A stretch of 64,000 nucleotides of DNA from Sphingobacteriaceae bacterium (GCA_014380615.1 JACMJM010000014.1:184311-248310), one strand, 5' to 3'. Shown: positions 54,899 to 63,858, numbered from the stretch's first letter. The notes: generated by a model from the letters alone, not told the origin. Numbers and translations are program-made.

Positions 54899-56017
54899 AT
54901 GGTGATAACTGAAGTAAAAGATAAAAAAGACATAAAAAAGTTTTTAGATGTAGCCCGCTACATTTATAAAAATGATCCGGTTTGGGTGTCTCCGCTAGAT
55001 AAAGACATTGAGAAAGTTTTCGATCCTCAGCAAAATAATTTTCATAAGCATGGCAGTATAAGCAGGTGGATAGCTCTTGATGATAACGGTGTAGCCATAG
55101 GAAGGATAGCCGCCTTTGTAAACGATAAAAAGGCCCGCACCTTCCCTCAGCCTACCGGAGGGATAGGCTTTTTTGAATGTATAAACGATGAGAGTATTGC
55201 CTTTAAACTTTTCGACACGGCCCAAAACTGGTTAAAAAATAAAGGCATGGAAGCCATGGACGGCCCCATTAACTTTGGTGAAAACGACACTTTTTGGGGT
55301 TTGCTTATTGAAGGTTTCACCCACCCTTCTTATGGAATGAATTACAATCCTCAATACTACAAGCAAATTTTTGAATCATACGGTTTCACCCCGGTATACG
55401 AACAAATCACCAATCATCTTGAAGTAAATAAACCCTTTCCCGATCGTTTTACGAAAATCGCTGAGTGGGTATCTAAAAAGCCCGGATATACTTTCCGCCA
55501 TCTCGAAAGCAAAAACATAGACCAATATGCTTCAGATCTGATGGAAGTTTACAACGATGCATGGAGCGACTTTCCGAACTTCGTGCCCATGAATAAAACC
55601 ACGATAATGGAGAGCTTTAAAAAAATGAAATCCATAATGGATGAAAAACTGGTTTGGTTCGCTTATGTTGAAGATGAACCAGCCGCGTTTATCGTAATGC
55701 TGCCAGACGCTAATCAGTTTATTAAACCGCTTAAAGGCAAGTTGGGAGTGATTGAGAAGTTAAAATTTGTATACTATAAGTGGAAAGGTGCCACCCGAAT
55801 TCGTGCCGTGGTAATGGGCACTAAAAAATCTTTTCAGAAACACGGACTTGAATCGGCATTGTTTATAAAAATCAAAGAATATGTTTTGCCTTTAAACCAA
55901 TACCATGAATGTGAATTATCCTGGGTAGGCGATTTTAATGATAAAATGCTGGCGATTCATGAAGCTACCGGAGCCCAATTCGGTAAAAAACATGTAACCA
56001 TGAGGAAGGTATTTTAA
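54899..56017 (+). CDS. YghO-like GNAT-fold protein
   Basis: 372 residues from ATG 54899 (earlier in-frame ATG at 54848 lies in the terminator). N-terminus MVITEVKDKKDIKKFLDVARYIYKNDPVWVSPL is the hallmark of YghO-like proteins, which have two GNAT-type folds. The second part carries the Gly-poor acetyl-CoA region VVMGTKKSFQKHGLESALF. No catalytic data exist for close relatives that I can name, so the acyl acceptor is unknown. It is convergent with the XRE gene and shares a bidirectional terminator with it. Confidence 0.8.
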   Translation: MVITEVKDKKDIKKFLDVARYIYKNDPVWVSPLDKDIEKVFDPQQNNFHKHGSISRWIALDDNGVAIGRIAAFVNDKKARTFPQPTGGIGFFECINDESIAFKLFDTAQNWLKNKGMEAMDGPINFGENDTFWGLLIEGFTHPSYGMNYNPQYYKQIFESYGFTPVYEQITNHLEVNKPFPDRFTKIAEWVSKKPGYTFRHLESKNIDQYASDLMEVYNDAWSDFPNFVPMNKTTIMESFKKMKSIMDEKLVWFAYVEDEPAAFIVMLPDANQFIKPLKGKLGVIEKLKFVYYKWKGATRIRAVVMGTKKSFQKHGLESALFIKIKEYVLPLNQYHECELSWVGDFNDKMLAIHEATGAQFGKKHVTMRKVF

Positions 56018-56053
56018 ACAAGAAGGCTCTGAAAATCACAGAGCCTTCTTGTT
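56017..56053. terminator. Bidirectional intrinsic terminator
   Basis: AACAAGAAGGCTCTG at 56017-56031 pairs exactly with CAGAGCCTTCTTGTT at 56039-56053, with a seven-base loop. It sits between the converging stop codons and overlaps the stop of each gene by one or two bases. Confidence 0.8.
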
Positions 56054-56393
56054 ACGCCATTACTTTAGAGCGTCTTAGCTCTTCAAAGAGATTAATTATC
56101 TTCTTCTGTAAGTCAATTACTTCAGTTTCGCGTTCCTGCAGCTTCTTCGTCATCGTTTCCAATTCCGAAATATACTTTTCCTGTTGCTCAGTATCGTTAT
56201 ATGTAAGTAACTGTACTACTGTCATTTCAAATAGCTTTGATATTTGCTCCAAACGGGATAAATTAATATCTGTAATCCCTGTCTCGATTTTGGAGAATGC
56301 GGGAATTGATATATCTAACCTTTTCGCCACATCTTCCTGGCTCCAACCTTTTTGGTGCCTTAAAAGCCTAATTTTTTTACCTAGTGTCTTCAT
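56052..56393 (-). CDS. XRE-family helix-turn-helix regulator with coiled-coil tail
   Basis: 113 residues. N-terminal HTH_3 domain (IRLLRHQKGWSQEDVAKRLDISIPAFSKIETGITDINLSRLEQI) followed by a predicted coiled coil (about 65-108, EKYISELETMTKKLQERETEVIDLQKKIINLFEEL) that could serve dimerisation. It is upstream of nothing on its own strand, with mpl 23 bases before it, so read-through from mpl is possible. Target genes are unknown. Confidence 0.88.
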   Translation of the reverse strand: MKTLGKKIRLLRHQKGWSQEDVAKRLDISIPAFSKIETGITDINLSRLEQISKLFEMTVVQLLTYNDTEQQEKYISELETMTKKLQERETEVIDLQKKIINLFEELRRSKVMA

Positions 56394-56415
56394 TTACCCT
56401 TCAAGTTTACGTTCC

Positions 56416-57774
56416 TTACATTGTTAGAGCTTTGTTCGCCAGGATGTTTAAATCTACACCTCCGAAATCACCCGAACTCATAAGAAGCAAGTTTTTACTC
56501 TTATAATTAATATAACTCAAAAATTCGACCAATATTTCTGAATTGTTGAAAAAAATTAACTTATCGTTATCAAATGCCTCTTTAACTTGGTTTTCAGTAT
56601 AGGGCTCTAAATTTTTCTGTTCAAAAGTGCGTCTGTTAATGAATACAACTGCTGTATCAGCTTTATCCATACATCCTTTATACTCGTTTAAAAAATCCTT
56701 GTTTAAACTGCTAAATGTATGTAATTCCATTACCGCTACTAATTCCCTATCGGGATATTGCTCTTTAACAGCATTCAGGGTCGCTCGCAATTTAGAAGGC
56801 GAATGAGCAAAATCCTTATACACTGCGGTAGCCTTATTTTTACCTAATAACTCTAATCTTTTGGCGGCGCCTTTAAAGCTGCTCATAGCATGGTAGAAAT
56901 CAAAATCATCAATTCCTACCGCTTTACAGGCAAAATGCGCTGCTTCCAGGTTTTGCAAATTATGAGAGCCGAATATTTCGAGCGGAATTGTTTCCTCATT
57001 AACTCTCAAATAAGTAACACCATTATCAGTAAAATTGTCTTCCACTTTGTATGGTATTTTCGTTAAAGACAATGTCGAAGTCTCGACAACTTCCTTAACA
57101 ATACTGTCTTCAATATTATAAATAATAGTTCCGTTAGTTTCAATCGTTTTAAGAAATATTTTAAACTGTTCAATATAGTTATCGAAAGTTGGAAAAACGT
57201 TGATATGATCCCAGGCTATACCACTAATTATTCCGATGTGCGCTCGGTACAGGTGAAATTTGGGTCGTCTGTCTATTGGTGAAGCCAGATATTCATCACC
57301 TTCAATCACAATTAAGGGAGCCTCCGAAATCTTTACCATCGTGTCGAATCCCTCTAGTTGGGCCCCAACTAAATAATCAAAATCTTTTTTGCATGCTTTC
57401 AACACATGTAAGATCATTGACGTTATTGTAGTCTTCCCGTGGCTGCCTCCCACTACAATTCGTGTTTTATCTTTAGATTGTTCGTAGATATATTCGGGAT
57501 AAGAATAAACCTTTAAACCTAATTCCTGCGCTCTAAGAAGTTCCGGATTATCTGCCCGGGCATGCATTCCTAGTATCACAGCGTCAATATCGGGTGTTAT
57601 ATTTTCGGGAAACCAACCCATTTGAGCCGGTAAGATTTCGTGTTTTAATAAACGGGTTCTGGAAGGTTCATATATCGCATCATCAGAGCCTGTAACAATA
57701 TTCCCCTTTAAAGACAAGGCAATGGCCATGTTATGCATCGCACTACCGCCTATCGCAATTAAATGTAAACGCAT
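56416..57774 (-). CDS. mpl: UDP-MurNAc tripeptide ligase Mpl-type (murein peptide recycling)
   Basis: 452 residues. Mur-ligase family: N-terminal Rossmann domain (LHLIAIGGSAMHNMAIALSLKG), ATP P-loop GGSHGKTTITSMIL, and the C-terminal domain with YKDFAHSPSKLRATLNAV. The N-terminal region and length fit Mpl, which joins L-Ala-gamma-D-Glu-meso-Dap to UDP-MurNAc in cell-wall recycling. MurC is the nearest alternative; the start and DDAIYEPSRTRL favour Mpl. Confidence 0.88.
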   Translation of the reverse strand: MRLHLIAIGGSAMHNMAIALSLKGNIVTGSDDAIYEPSRTRLLKHEILPAQMGWFPENITPDIDAVILGMHARADNPELLRAQELGLKVYSYPEYIYEQSKDKTRIVVGGSHGKTTITSMILHVLKACKKDFDYLVGAQLEGFDTMVKISEAPLIVIEGDEYLASPIDRRPKFHLYRAHIGIISGIAWDHINVFPTFDNYIEQFKIFLKTIETNGTIIYNIEDSIVKEVVETSTLSLTKIPYKVEDNFTDNGVTYLRVNEETIPLEIFGSHNLQNLEAAHFACKAVGIDDFDFYHAMSSFKGAAKRLELLGKNKATAVYKDFAHSPSKLRATLNAVKEQYPDRELVAVMELHTFSSLNKDFLNEYKGCMDKADTAVVFINRRTFEQKNLEPYTENQVKEAFDNDKLIFFNNSEILVEFLSYINYKSKNLLLMSSGDFGGVDLNILANKALTM

Positions 57775-57836
57775 TAAGTTTAATTAGTAATAAAATCTTA
57801 TCAAAGTTAATAAGATACAAAAAAAAGGAAGTCGCT

Positions 57837-58676
57837 TTAAGTTTGTTTTAAAAACTTTACCGAACACCAACTATCTAATACCTTATGTTTAATATACGAT
57901 AATTTTAGAGTGTTCGTTTTTTGTGTTAAAATTTCTAAATCCGACTCATAGAAGCCACTGATATATAGTTCCCCTCCGAGACATAACACTTCCGCATACC
58001 TATTCATTTGGTCTAACAAGATATTTCTGTTAATGTTGGCCAAAATAATATCATATTCAGTGTCGGGGATCACTTCTTTTGATCCGCATAAAACCCGATC
58101 AAAAGGGGTGTTATTAAGGCGGGAGTTTTCGAGAATGCTATCGTAACAAATAGGGTCGTAGTCTACGGCGGTTATATTTGCGGCACCGCGTTTGGCTGCG
58201 AGTATAGCAAGAATACCGGTACCAGCACCCATATCCAAAATACTTTTGCCGTCAAAATCCTCTTCGAGAATAAACTCCATCATCATTGTGGTAGTTTGAT
58301 GGTGGCCGGTTCCGAAGGCCATTTTAGGATCGACAATTATCTCTATTGGATATTCGGCTTTTGGTTTGTGAAAGGTGGCCCTTACGTAACACTCATTTTT
58401 TATTACGAGTGGTTCAAAATTACTCTCCCATACTTCATTCCAATTTTTTTGAGCAACCTCAGCTTTTATCCAGGTAAATGAAAAGGTATCCTGATAAGGT
58501 AAAAGAGCAGCGTTAAACTCCTGCTCAATAAAAGAGGAAAATAGGATATATGCGTTAAATCCTTCGGGCGTTTCTTCAAATGTATCGAAACCTGCTTCCC
58601 CTAAGGCGTTAATAAGCAGGTCTCTCTGATACTCTTCTTCGGAATTTATTTGGAAAGCAAACTCTAAATAGCTCAA
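57837..58676 (-). CDS. prmA: Ribosomal protein L11 methyltransferase
   Basis: 279 residues. N-terminal substrate-recognition part followed by a SAM domain with the PrmA signature IIVDPKMAFGTGHHQTTTMMMEF, motif I ILDMGAGTGILAILAAKRGA, and the NINRNILLDQM region. PrmA trimethylates ribosomal protein L11. It lies three bases from the tpiA stop on the same strand, indicating one operon. Confidence 0.94.
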   Translation of the reverse strand: MSYLEFAFQINSEEEYQRDLLINALGEAGFDTFEETPEGFNAYILFSSFIEQEFNAALLPYQDTFSFTWIKAEVAQKNWNEVWESNFEPLVIKNECYVRATFHKPKAEYPIEIIVDPKMAFGTGHHQTTTMMMEFILEEDFDGKSILDMGAGTGILAILAAKRGAANITAVDYDPICYDSILENSRLNNTPFDRVLCGSKEVIPDTEYDIILANINRNILLDQMNRYAEVLCLGGELYISGFYESDLEILTQKTNTLKLSYIKHKVLDSWCSVKFLKQT

Positions 58677-58679
58677 AAA

Positions 58680-59447
58680 TTAAGAATTAAAAGCTTTAAC
58701 AATATCCGTAAAGTCTCTTGACTTTAATGAGGCCCCACCGATTAAGCCCCCGTCAATATCCGGCTGCGAGAAAAGTTCGGCAGCATTTTTAGGATTACAA
58801 CTTCCGCCATATAAAATAGTGGTATTCTCTGCTACAGTGGCATCGTATTTCGCGGCAATTTCGGCACGGATAAAAGCATGAATTTCCTGAGCCTGCTCTG
58901 ATGTAGCTGTAACACCTGTTCCTATGGCCCAAACCGGCTCATAAGCAATTACTATTTTTGCGAACTCATCAGCAGTCAAATGAAACACAGCCTCAACTAA
59001 TTGATCTTTTATTAAGCCAAGGTGTATGTTCTGATTACGCTCTTCTAAGGTTTCACCAATACAAAATATCGGTTTTAAACCTGCTTTTAAAACTGCGTCG
59101 ACCTTTGGAGCAAGTGTTTGGTTAGTTTCGCCAAAATATTGGCGGCGTTCAGAGTGGCCTAGAATTACATAATCCGCTCCGACAGAGTTTAGCATATTAG
59201 CCGCAATCTCGCCGGTAAAAGCACCAGAATCAGCCTGATGGCAATTCTGCGCGCCAACACTTATGCGGGAATTGTTTTTAGAAAGCTGAACCAGGCTATG
59301 GATATAAAGATAGGGAGGGCATACCACCACTTGCTGATCGCCTTTGGCTTCATCATTTACCATATTTAATACTTCAGAAAATAAGGTTAGACCCGAAGTA
59401 TAATCCATATTCATTTTCCAGTTACCAGCAACTATTTTTTTTCTCAT
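58680..59447 (-). CDS. tpiA: Triosephosphate isomerase
   Basis: 255 residues. Classic TIM: GNWKMNM at the N-terminus, electrophile His in YVILGHSERRQYFGE, catalytic Glu in VIAYEPVWAIGTGV, phosphate loop ILYGGSCNPKNA and GLIGGASL. Interconverts glyceraldehyde 3-phosphate and dihydroxyacetone phosphate. Eleven bases downstream of the GlmU-like gene; both belong to a run of minus-strand genes. Confidence 0.98.
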   Translation of the reverse strand: MRKKIVAGNWKMNMDYTSGLTLFSEVLNMVNDEAKGDQQVVVCPPYLYIHSLVQLSKNNSRISVGAQNCHQADSGAFTGEIAANMLNSVGADYVILGHSERRQYFGETNQTLAPKVDAVLKAGLKPIFCIGETLEERNQNIHLGLIKDQLVEAVFHLTADEFAKIVIAYEPVWAIGTGVTATSEQAQEIHAFIRAEIAAKYDATVAENTTILYGGSCNPKNAAELFSQPDIDGGLIGGASLKSRDFTDIVKAFNS

Positions 59448-59458
59448 TATTATCGTTA

Positions 59459-60637
59459 TTAAAAATTTCTATATGATTTTGTCAATTCAAAAACCGAGGT
59501 TAATATTTTCTTTTCTGTATCATCAAATACTCTTTCGCGCCTTTCGTAAACTCTTTCAGCCGTTTCAAAAGCTTTGTTTAATGCGTAAGTTTCAAATCCC
59601 GCTGGCCCTCCCCAGGCAAAGTCGGGAATAAAGTTTGACGGATAACCGGATCCAAATACATTAGCGCCGACACCCACCACCGTACCTGTATTAAACATGG
59701 TATTTATGCCGCATTTAGCATGATCGGCCATTATCAATCCGCAAAATTGCATACCGGTTTTACGAAAGCTATTGGTATCATAATCCCAGAGCTTTACTTC
59801 GGTATAATTATTTTTCAGATTAGAATTATTAGTATCAGCACCAATATTGCACCATTCTCCTAAAACCGAGTGCCCTAAAAAACCTTCGTGCCCCTTTGAT
59901 GAGTAACTGTGGATCACGGAATTATTTATCTCACCTCCCACCCGGCAAAATGGCCCGATGGTAGTCTTTCCGTAAATCTTCGCTCCCATTTTAATCTGCG
60001 AATTATTACAAAGAGCAAAAGAGCCGCGAATGTGAGAACCCTCCCATACTTCTGAATTTTTCCCCAGATAAACAGGCCCGTCATTAGTATTAAATGTTGA
60101 ACATTCGGCACTCGCACCTTCTTCAACAAAAATATCATCGCCCAAGATAGTGTTGCTGCCGCTTAATGAAGATGATGTGCGTCCCTGGGTTAATAATTTA
60201 TAATCTGCCCTTATTTCCGAATCGTTAAGCTTAAAGATATCCTCAGGATAAACAATACGGTTAAAACTGTATTTGAATTCGACCTTTTTATACGTCGATA
60301 AATCGGAAATAAAGGTTTGTTGGTTACCCTGATTTACTTTTCCGGCGATAATTAGATCGTCCGCAAGCAGGCATTCTCCCTCTTTAAGTTTATCGAGTGC
60401 TTCAAGTAAATCGGCATTAGGGCAAACAGATCCGTTTATTAATAAGCTGGAAGAAGCAGTTAAAGGAAATTTTTTCTGTAAATACACCTCGGTAAGAAAT
60501 GATGCTGTCGCCTTTAAATGCTTTTCCCATTTTTCGGTTATAGTTAGAATACCTACTCTTAAATCGGCTACGGGCCTTGTAAATGTAAGCGGGAATAATG
60601 ATTTCCGGGCGGAATCATCAAAAAGAATGATATTCAT
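59459..60637 (-). CDS. GlmU-family sugar nucleotidyltransferase-like protein
   Basis: 392 residues. N-terminal part (MNIILFDDSARKSLFPLTFTRPVADLRVGI) and a left-handed beta-helix C-terminus (hexapeptide-type repeats around SEVWEGSHIRGSFALCNNSQIKMGAKIYG) resemble GlmU. The usual LAAGxGTRM nucleotide motif is not present, so this belongs to the Bacteroidota GlmU-like group whose activity is not proven. A -7 box lies five bases before the start and overlaps the T-tract of the rpmE2 terminator. Confidence 0.85.
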   Translation of the reverse strand: MNIILFDDSARKSLFPLTFTRPVADLRVGILTITEKWEKHLKATASFLTEVYLQKKFPLTASSSLLINGSVCPNADLLEALDKLKEGECLLADDLIIAGKVNQGNQQTFISDLSTYKKVEFKYSFNRIVYPEDIFKLNDSEIRADYKLLTQGRTSSSLSGSNTILGDDIFVEEGASAECSTFNTNDGPVYLGKNSEVWEGSHIRGSFALCNNSQIKMGAKIYGKTTIGPFCRVGGEINNSVIHSYSSKGHEGFLGHSVLGEWCNIGADTNNSNLKNNYTEVKLWDYDTNSFRKTGMQFCGLIMADHAKCGINTMFNTGTVVGVGANVFGSGYPSNFIPDFAWGGPAGFETYALNKAFETAERVYERRERVFDDTEKKILTSVFELTKSYRNF

Positions 60638-60642
60638 ATAAG

Positions 60643-60650
60643 CAAAAATA
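60643..60650 (-). promoter_or_regulatory. -7 box of the GlmU-like gene, inside a terminator tail
   Basis: On the minus strand TATTTTTG (then C) matches TAnnTTTG and ends five bases before the ATG. It lies directly in the T-run following the hairpin at 60654-60679. Confidence 0.5.
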
Positions 60651-60679
60651 AAAAAAGTCCCGGCGTATACCGGGACTTT
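60651..60679 (-). terminator. Intrinsic terminator of rpmE2
   Basis: AAAGTCCCGG 60654-60663 and CCGGGACTTT 60670-60679 form a perfect 10-bp stem; on the minus strand seven Ts follow. Confidence 0.88.
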
Positions 60680-60699
60680 AGATTTATTTTGGATTAAAT

Positions 60700-60948
60700 T
60701 TATTTTTTGTTGTAACGAGAACGGAACTTATCAATACGTCCGGCTGTATCTACAAGCTTCATCTTACCAGTATAAAACGGGTGAGAAGTATGAGATATCT
60801 CTAATTTAACTAACGGATATTCATTACCATCCTCATATTTGATGGTTTCTTTTGATTCTATGCAAGATTTGGTTAGGAAAGAGTAGTCGTTAGACATATC
60901 TTTAAAAACTACCAATCTATAATTTTTTGGATGCAAATCAGCCTTCAT
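60700..60948 (-). CDS. rpmE2: 50S ribosomal protein L31 type B
   Basis: 82 residues. Type B (non-zinc) L31: it lacks the paired CxxC cysteines of the zinc form and has [24 protein letters not shown], then [28 protein letters not shown]. In many bacteria the type B form replaces the zinc form under zinc shortage, but in Bacteroidota it is often the only one; that cannot be checked here. A good promoter and Shine-Dalgarno (AAAAAGGAATG) precede it. Confidence 0.97.
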   Translation of the reverse strand: MKADLHPKNYRLVVFKDMSNDYSFLTKSCIESKETIKYEDGNEYPLVKLEISHTSHPFYTGKMKLVDTAGRIDKFRSRYNKK

Positions 60949-60971
60949 GGTTCATTCCTTTTTAAGAGGCG

Positions 60972-60979
60972 CAAATATA
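60972..60979 (-). promoter_or_regulatory. -7 box of rpmE2
   Basis: On the minus strand TATATTTG (followed by C) matches TAnnTTTG, with a TTTG about 20 bases upstream fitting the -33 element. Confidence 0.65.
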
Positions 60980-60982
60980 TAT

Positions 60983-61006
60983 CTATTTGGCATATTTTTC
61001 AAATAG
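60983..61006. promoter_or_regulatory. 7-bp inverted repeat over the rpmE2 -33 region
   Basis: CTATTTG at 60983-60989 and CAAATAG at 61000-61006 are perfect inverted repeats with a ten-base spacer, overlapping the -33 TTTG of the rpmE2 promoter. This position suits a repressor site. The binding protein is unknown. Confidence 0.45.
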
Positions 61007-61087
61007 ATTTTTAAATTTCTCACGCAGCTAAACATTCAGGAGATCAAAATACTACTAAGCGGTTGATAACGGCTTATTTTTTATTAT

Positions 61088-61486
61088 TTAAATCTCCTGA
61101 CAAATTTCAATAAGCACTCCTGATGTGTCTTTTGGATGCACAAAACATACCAGCTTATTATCCGCACCCTGTTTCGGAATATCCGAAAGCAAAATAAAAC
61201 CCTCAGATTTTAAGCGGCGCATCTCGTCGTATATATTATTTACGGCAAAAGCAATATGATGAATCCCCTCTCCTTTTTTGGCCAAAAATTTAGCAATAGG
61301 GCTTTCAGAGTTCGTTGGTTCCAGCAACTCAATTTTCCCCTCTCCTACCTTAAAAAATTCTGCAATAACTCCTTCAGGCCTAACTTCTTCTTGCTTATAA
61401 CTCTTAACACCTAAAATCTTTTGATAAACTTCCGACGAAACTTTTAAGCTGTTAACAGCAATCCCTATATGTTCTATTTTATCCAT
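61088..61486 (-). CDS. mce: Methylmalonyl-CoA epimerase
   Basis: 132 residues from ATG 61486 (MDKIEHIGIAV, the usual family start; a start six bases earlier is possible). Vicinal-oxygen-chelate fold: KIEHIGIAVNSL, EFFKVGEGKIELLEPT, KGEGIHHIAFAVNNI and CFVHPKDTSGVLIEI, with His, Gln/Glu and His metal ligands. It interconverts (2R)- and (2S)-methylmalonyl-CoA in propionate metabolism. The mutase genes are not in the window. Confidence 0.93.
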   Translation of the reverse strand: MDKIEHIGIAVNSLKVSSEVYQKILGVKSYKQEEVRPEGVIAEFFKVGEGKIELLEPTNSESPIAKFLAKKGEGIHHIAFAVNNIYDEMRRLKSEGFILLSDIPKQGADNKLVCFVHPKDTSGVLIEICQEI

Positions 61487-61560
61487 TGGCATAGTTAAAA
61501 AATGACTTTTCGTTTATATAAGCATAGATATTATTGATACCGCTGCTAGAAGTTTTTACT

Positions 61561-61568
61561 TATCTTTG
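61561..61568 (+). promoter_or_regulatory. -7 box of iscS
   Basis: TATCTTTG matches TAnnTTTG, 24 bases before the iscS ATG. Confidence 0.55.
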
Positions 61569-61592
61569 TAAGATTAAAGATAGTTTTAAGAT

Positions 61593-62804
61593 ATGAATCT
61601 CCCGATATATTTAGACAATAATGCTACCACACCGATGGACCCAAGGGTACTTGAGGCTATGATACCCTATTTTACGCAAAAGTTTGGTAACGCGGCCAGC
61701 AGGAATCATCCATTTGGCTGGGCTGCGGAGGAAGGAGTTGACTATGCCCGTGAGCAGGTAGCAAAGCTGATAGGTGCAAACGAAAAAGAAATTATTTTCA
61801 CTTCGGGAGCTACAGAGGCCAATAACCTTGCCATAAAAGGTGTGTTTGAAATGTATAAAGACAAAGGTAATCACATTATTACCTGCACTACAGAACATAA
61901 AGCAGTTCTCGACGCCTGTAAACATCTTGAAAAACTTGGTGCCGAAATCACATATCTACAGGTAAAATCTGATGGATTAATTAACCTTCAGGAGCTTGAA
62001 AACGCGATTACCGATAAAACCATTCTTGTTTCTATCATGTACGGAAATAATGAAATTGGTGTTATCCAACCCATAAAAGAGATCTCGGCCATTACCCATA
62101 AACACGGAGCATTATTTTTTACCGATGCAACACAAGCGGTAGGTAAAATCCCTGTCGATGTTATTGCTGATGGTATAGACTTAATGGCGTTTTCGGCCCA
62201 TAAAATGTATGGCCCCAAAGGTGTTGGCGCATTATATGTACGGAGAAAAAATCCAAGAGTAAAAGTTACAGCTCAAATGGACGGCGGAGGCCATGAGCGT
62301 GGAATGCGTTCGGGAACTTTAAACGTACCCGGAATTGTAGGATTTGGTAAAGCCTGCGAACTATGCAATTTAGAAATGGCTGAAGAAGCTAAACGCTTAT
62401 CCGCTTTGCGCGATAAATTAGAAAGCTCATTAACCATTTTAGAAGAAAGTTATGTAAACGGCAACCGCGAATACAGACTTCCGCATGTTGCGAATATCTC
62501 TTTTAAATATGTTGAGGGTGAAGGATTGATGATGGCGATGAAAGACATGGCCGTTTCATCTGGGTCTGCCTGTACATCAGCATCATTAGAGCCTTCGTAT
62601 GTGTTAAAAAGCTTAGGCTTGTCGGATGACCTGGCACACTCTTCGATTCGTTTCGGATTAGGAAGGTTTACAACTGAAGAGGAAGTGAATTTTGCTATCG
62701 AACAAACAAAAAAAGCAGTTAATCACCTTCGAGACCTTTCACCGCTTTGGGAAATGTTTAAAGAAGGGATTGATTTGGATAAGGTGGAGTGGGTTGAACA
62801 TTAG
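61593..62804 (+). CDS. iscS: Cysteine desulfurase IscS
   Basis: 403 residues. PLP enzyme supplying sulphur for Fe-S clusters. N-terminus [18 protein letters not shown]; Lys-PLP motif [21 protein letters not shown]; active-site loop [18 protein letters not shown] with the catalytic Cys; [16 protein letters not shown]. Followed by iscU and iscA on the same strand, but with spacers of 131 and 165 bases that contain repeats. No iscR, hscA, hscB or ferredoxin is adjacent. Confidence 0.97.
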   Translation: MNLPIYLDNNATTPMDPRVLEAMIPYFTQKFGNAASRNHPFGWAAEEGVDYAREQVAKLIGANEKEIIFTSGATEANNLAIKGVFEMYKDKGNHIITCTTEHKAVLDACKHLEKLGAEITYLQVKSDGLINLQELENAITDKTILVSIMYGNNEIGVIQPIKEISAITHKHGALFFTDATQAVGKIPVDVIADGIDLMAFSAHKMYGPKGVGALYVRRKNPRVKVTAQMDGGGHERGMRSGTLNVPGIVGFGKACELCNLEMAEEAKRLSALRDKLESSLTILEESYVNGNREYRLPHVANISFKYVEGEGLMMAMKDMAVSSGSACTSASLEPSYVLKSLGLSDDLAHSSIRFGLGRFTTEEEVNFAIEQTKKAVNHLRDLSPLWEMFKEGIDLDKVEWVEH

Positions 62805-62935
62805 GCCCCCCGCCCCCCTGAAGGGGGAGTGTTAGGCGCCTAGCACGTCTAACGATTAAGGCTAGGATTAAAATAAGTGATTTACGCTTATAAATCGTAA
62901 ATCAAAATTCATAAATCGTAAATAAACCTATAGCT
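62805..62935. repeat. Intergenic repeats between iscS and iscU
   Basis: A C/G-rich hairpin (CCCCC-TGAA-GGGGG, 62814-62827) is followed by two exact copies of ATAAATCGTAAAT at 62890-62902 and 62911-62923. C-rich hairpins of this form are familiar as dispersed intergenic elements in this phylum (from general knowledge). No gene is seen here. Confidence 0.7.
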
Positions 62936-63349
62936 ATGGCTTACTCAGATAAAGTTATCGATCATTACACCAACCCCAGAAACGTTGGTACGCTTGATAA
63001 AAGCAAAAACAACGTAGGTACAGGATTAGTTGGCGCGCCCGAGTGCGGAGACGTAATGCGCTTGCAGATTGAGGTAGACGCAAACAATGTAATTACTGAC
63101 GCAAAGTTTAAAACTTTCGGCTGTGGTTCTGCAATTGCATCTTCATCATTAGCTACCGAGTGGCTAAAAGGAAAAAGCATTGATGATGCTATGGCAATAG
63201 ACAATATGGATATTGTTGAAGAACTTGCTTTACCACCCGTAAAAATTCACTGCTCGGTTTTAGCGGAGGACGCGATTAAGGCGGCCATTAACGATTACCG
63301 CGTAAAGAATGGTTTAGAGGCCTTGGTTAGTGAGAAATCACACCACTAA
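62936..63349 (+). CDS. iscU: Fe-S cluster scaffold IscU
   Basis: 137 residues. The three cluster Cys are all present: GAPECGDVMRLQIEV, FKTFGCGSAIASSS and VKIHCSVLAEDAIKAAI. The first has the conserved Asp next to it that is needed for release. Standard IscU length. Next gene of the isc cluster after iscS. Confidence 0.97.
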   Translation: MAYSDKVIDHYTNPRNVGTLDKSKNNVGTGLVGAPECGDVMRLQIEVDANNVITDAKFKTFGCGSAIASSSLATEWLKGKSIDDAMAIDNMDIVEELALPPVKIHCSVLAEDAIKAAINDYRVKNGLEALVSEKSHH

Positions 63350-63514
63350 AGAATCAGGTATCAAGTAGCAAGACAATGAGCTTTAATTTTTGCACTAGTA
63401 CTGACACTTGATATTAACTACTTTATACTATAGAGTTTAAAGTATCAAGATTAAGTGTTTTAAATTATGCACGAGTCATGATACTTTATACTAGCTACTT
63501 TATACTAATAAAAT
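63350..63514. repeat. Repeat-bearing spacer between iscU and iscA
   Basis: TACTTTATACTA occurs three times: 63419-63430, 63482-63493 and 63496-63507. Further AAGTATCAAG words occur in the same spacer. This looks like a low-complexity intergenic element; no gene or clear promoter could be placed. Confidence 0.65.
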
Positions 63515-63841
63515 ATGGTTACAGTAACAGATAAAGCAAAAGAAAAAGTTTCCGAACTGATACAAGGCAACGGCTTGGATAACTCATACTTTTTAAGAGT
63601 ATCTGTGCAAGGTGGCGGATGTTCTGGATTATCCTACAAACTTGATTTTGATAACGAAGAAAAACCGGGCGACCAATTCTTCGAAGACAAGGGGGTTAGA
63701 ATGGCTTTAGACATGAAATCTTTTCTATATCTCGCTGGCACAGAATTAGACTTTTCGGACGGATTAAACGGGAAAGGCTTTAATTTTCATAATCCTAACG
63801 CAAGCCGCACTTGCGGATGCGGGGAAAGCTTTTCGGTATAA
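63515..63841 (+). CDS. iscA: A-type Fe-S cluster carrier (HesB/IscA)
   Basis: 108 residues. The three Cys of the A-type family are present: GGGCSGLSYKL and the C-terminal CGCGESF. It receives clusters from IscU and passes them on. Sequence does not separate IscA from ErpA or SufA; the name rests on its place after iscU. Confidence 0.94.
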   Translation: MVTVTDKAKEKVSELIQGNGLDNSYFLRVSVQGGGCSGLSYKLDFDNEEKPGDQFFEDKGVRMALDMKSFLYLAGTELDFSDGLNGKGFNFHNPNASRTCGCGESFSV

Positions 63842-63858
63842 TTTAAAATTTTTACAAC

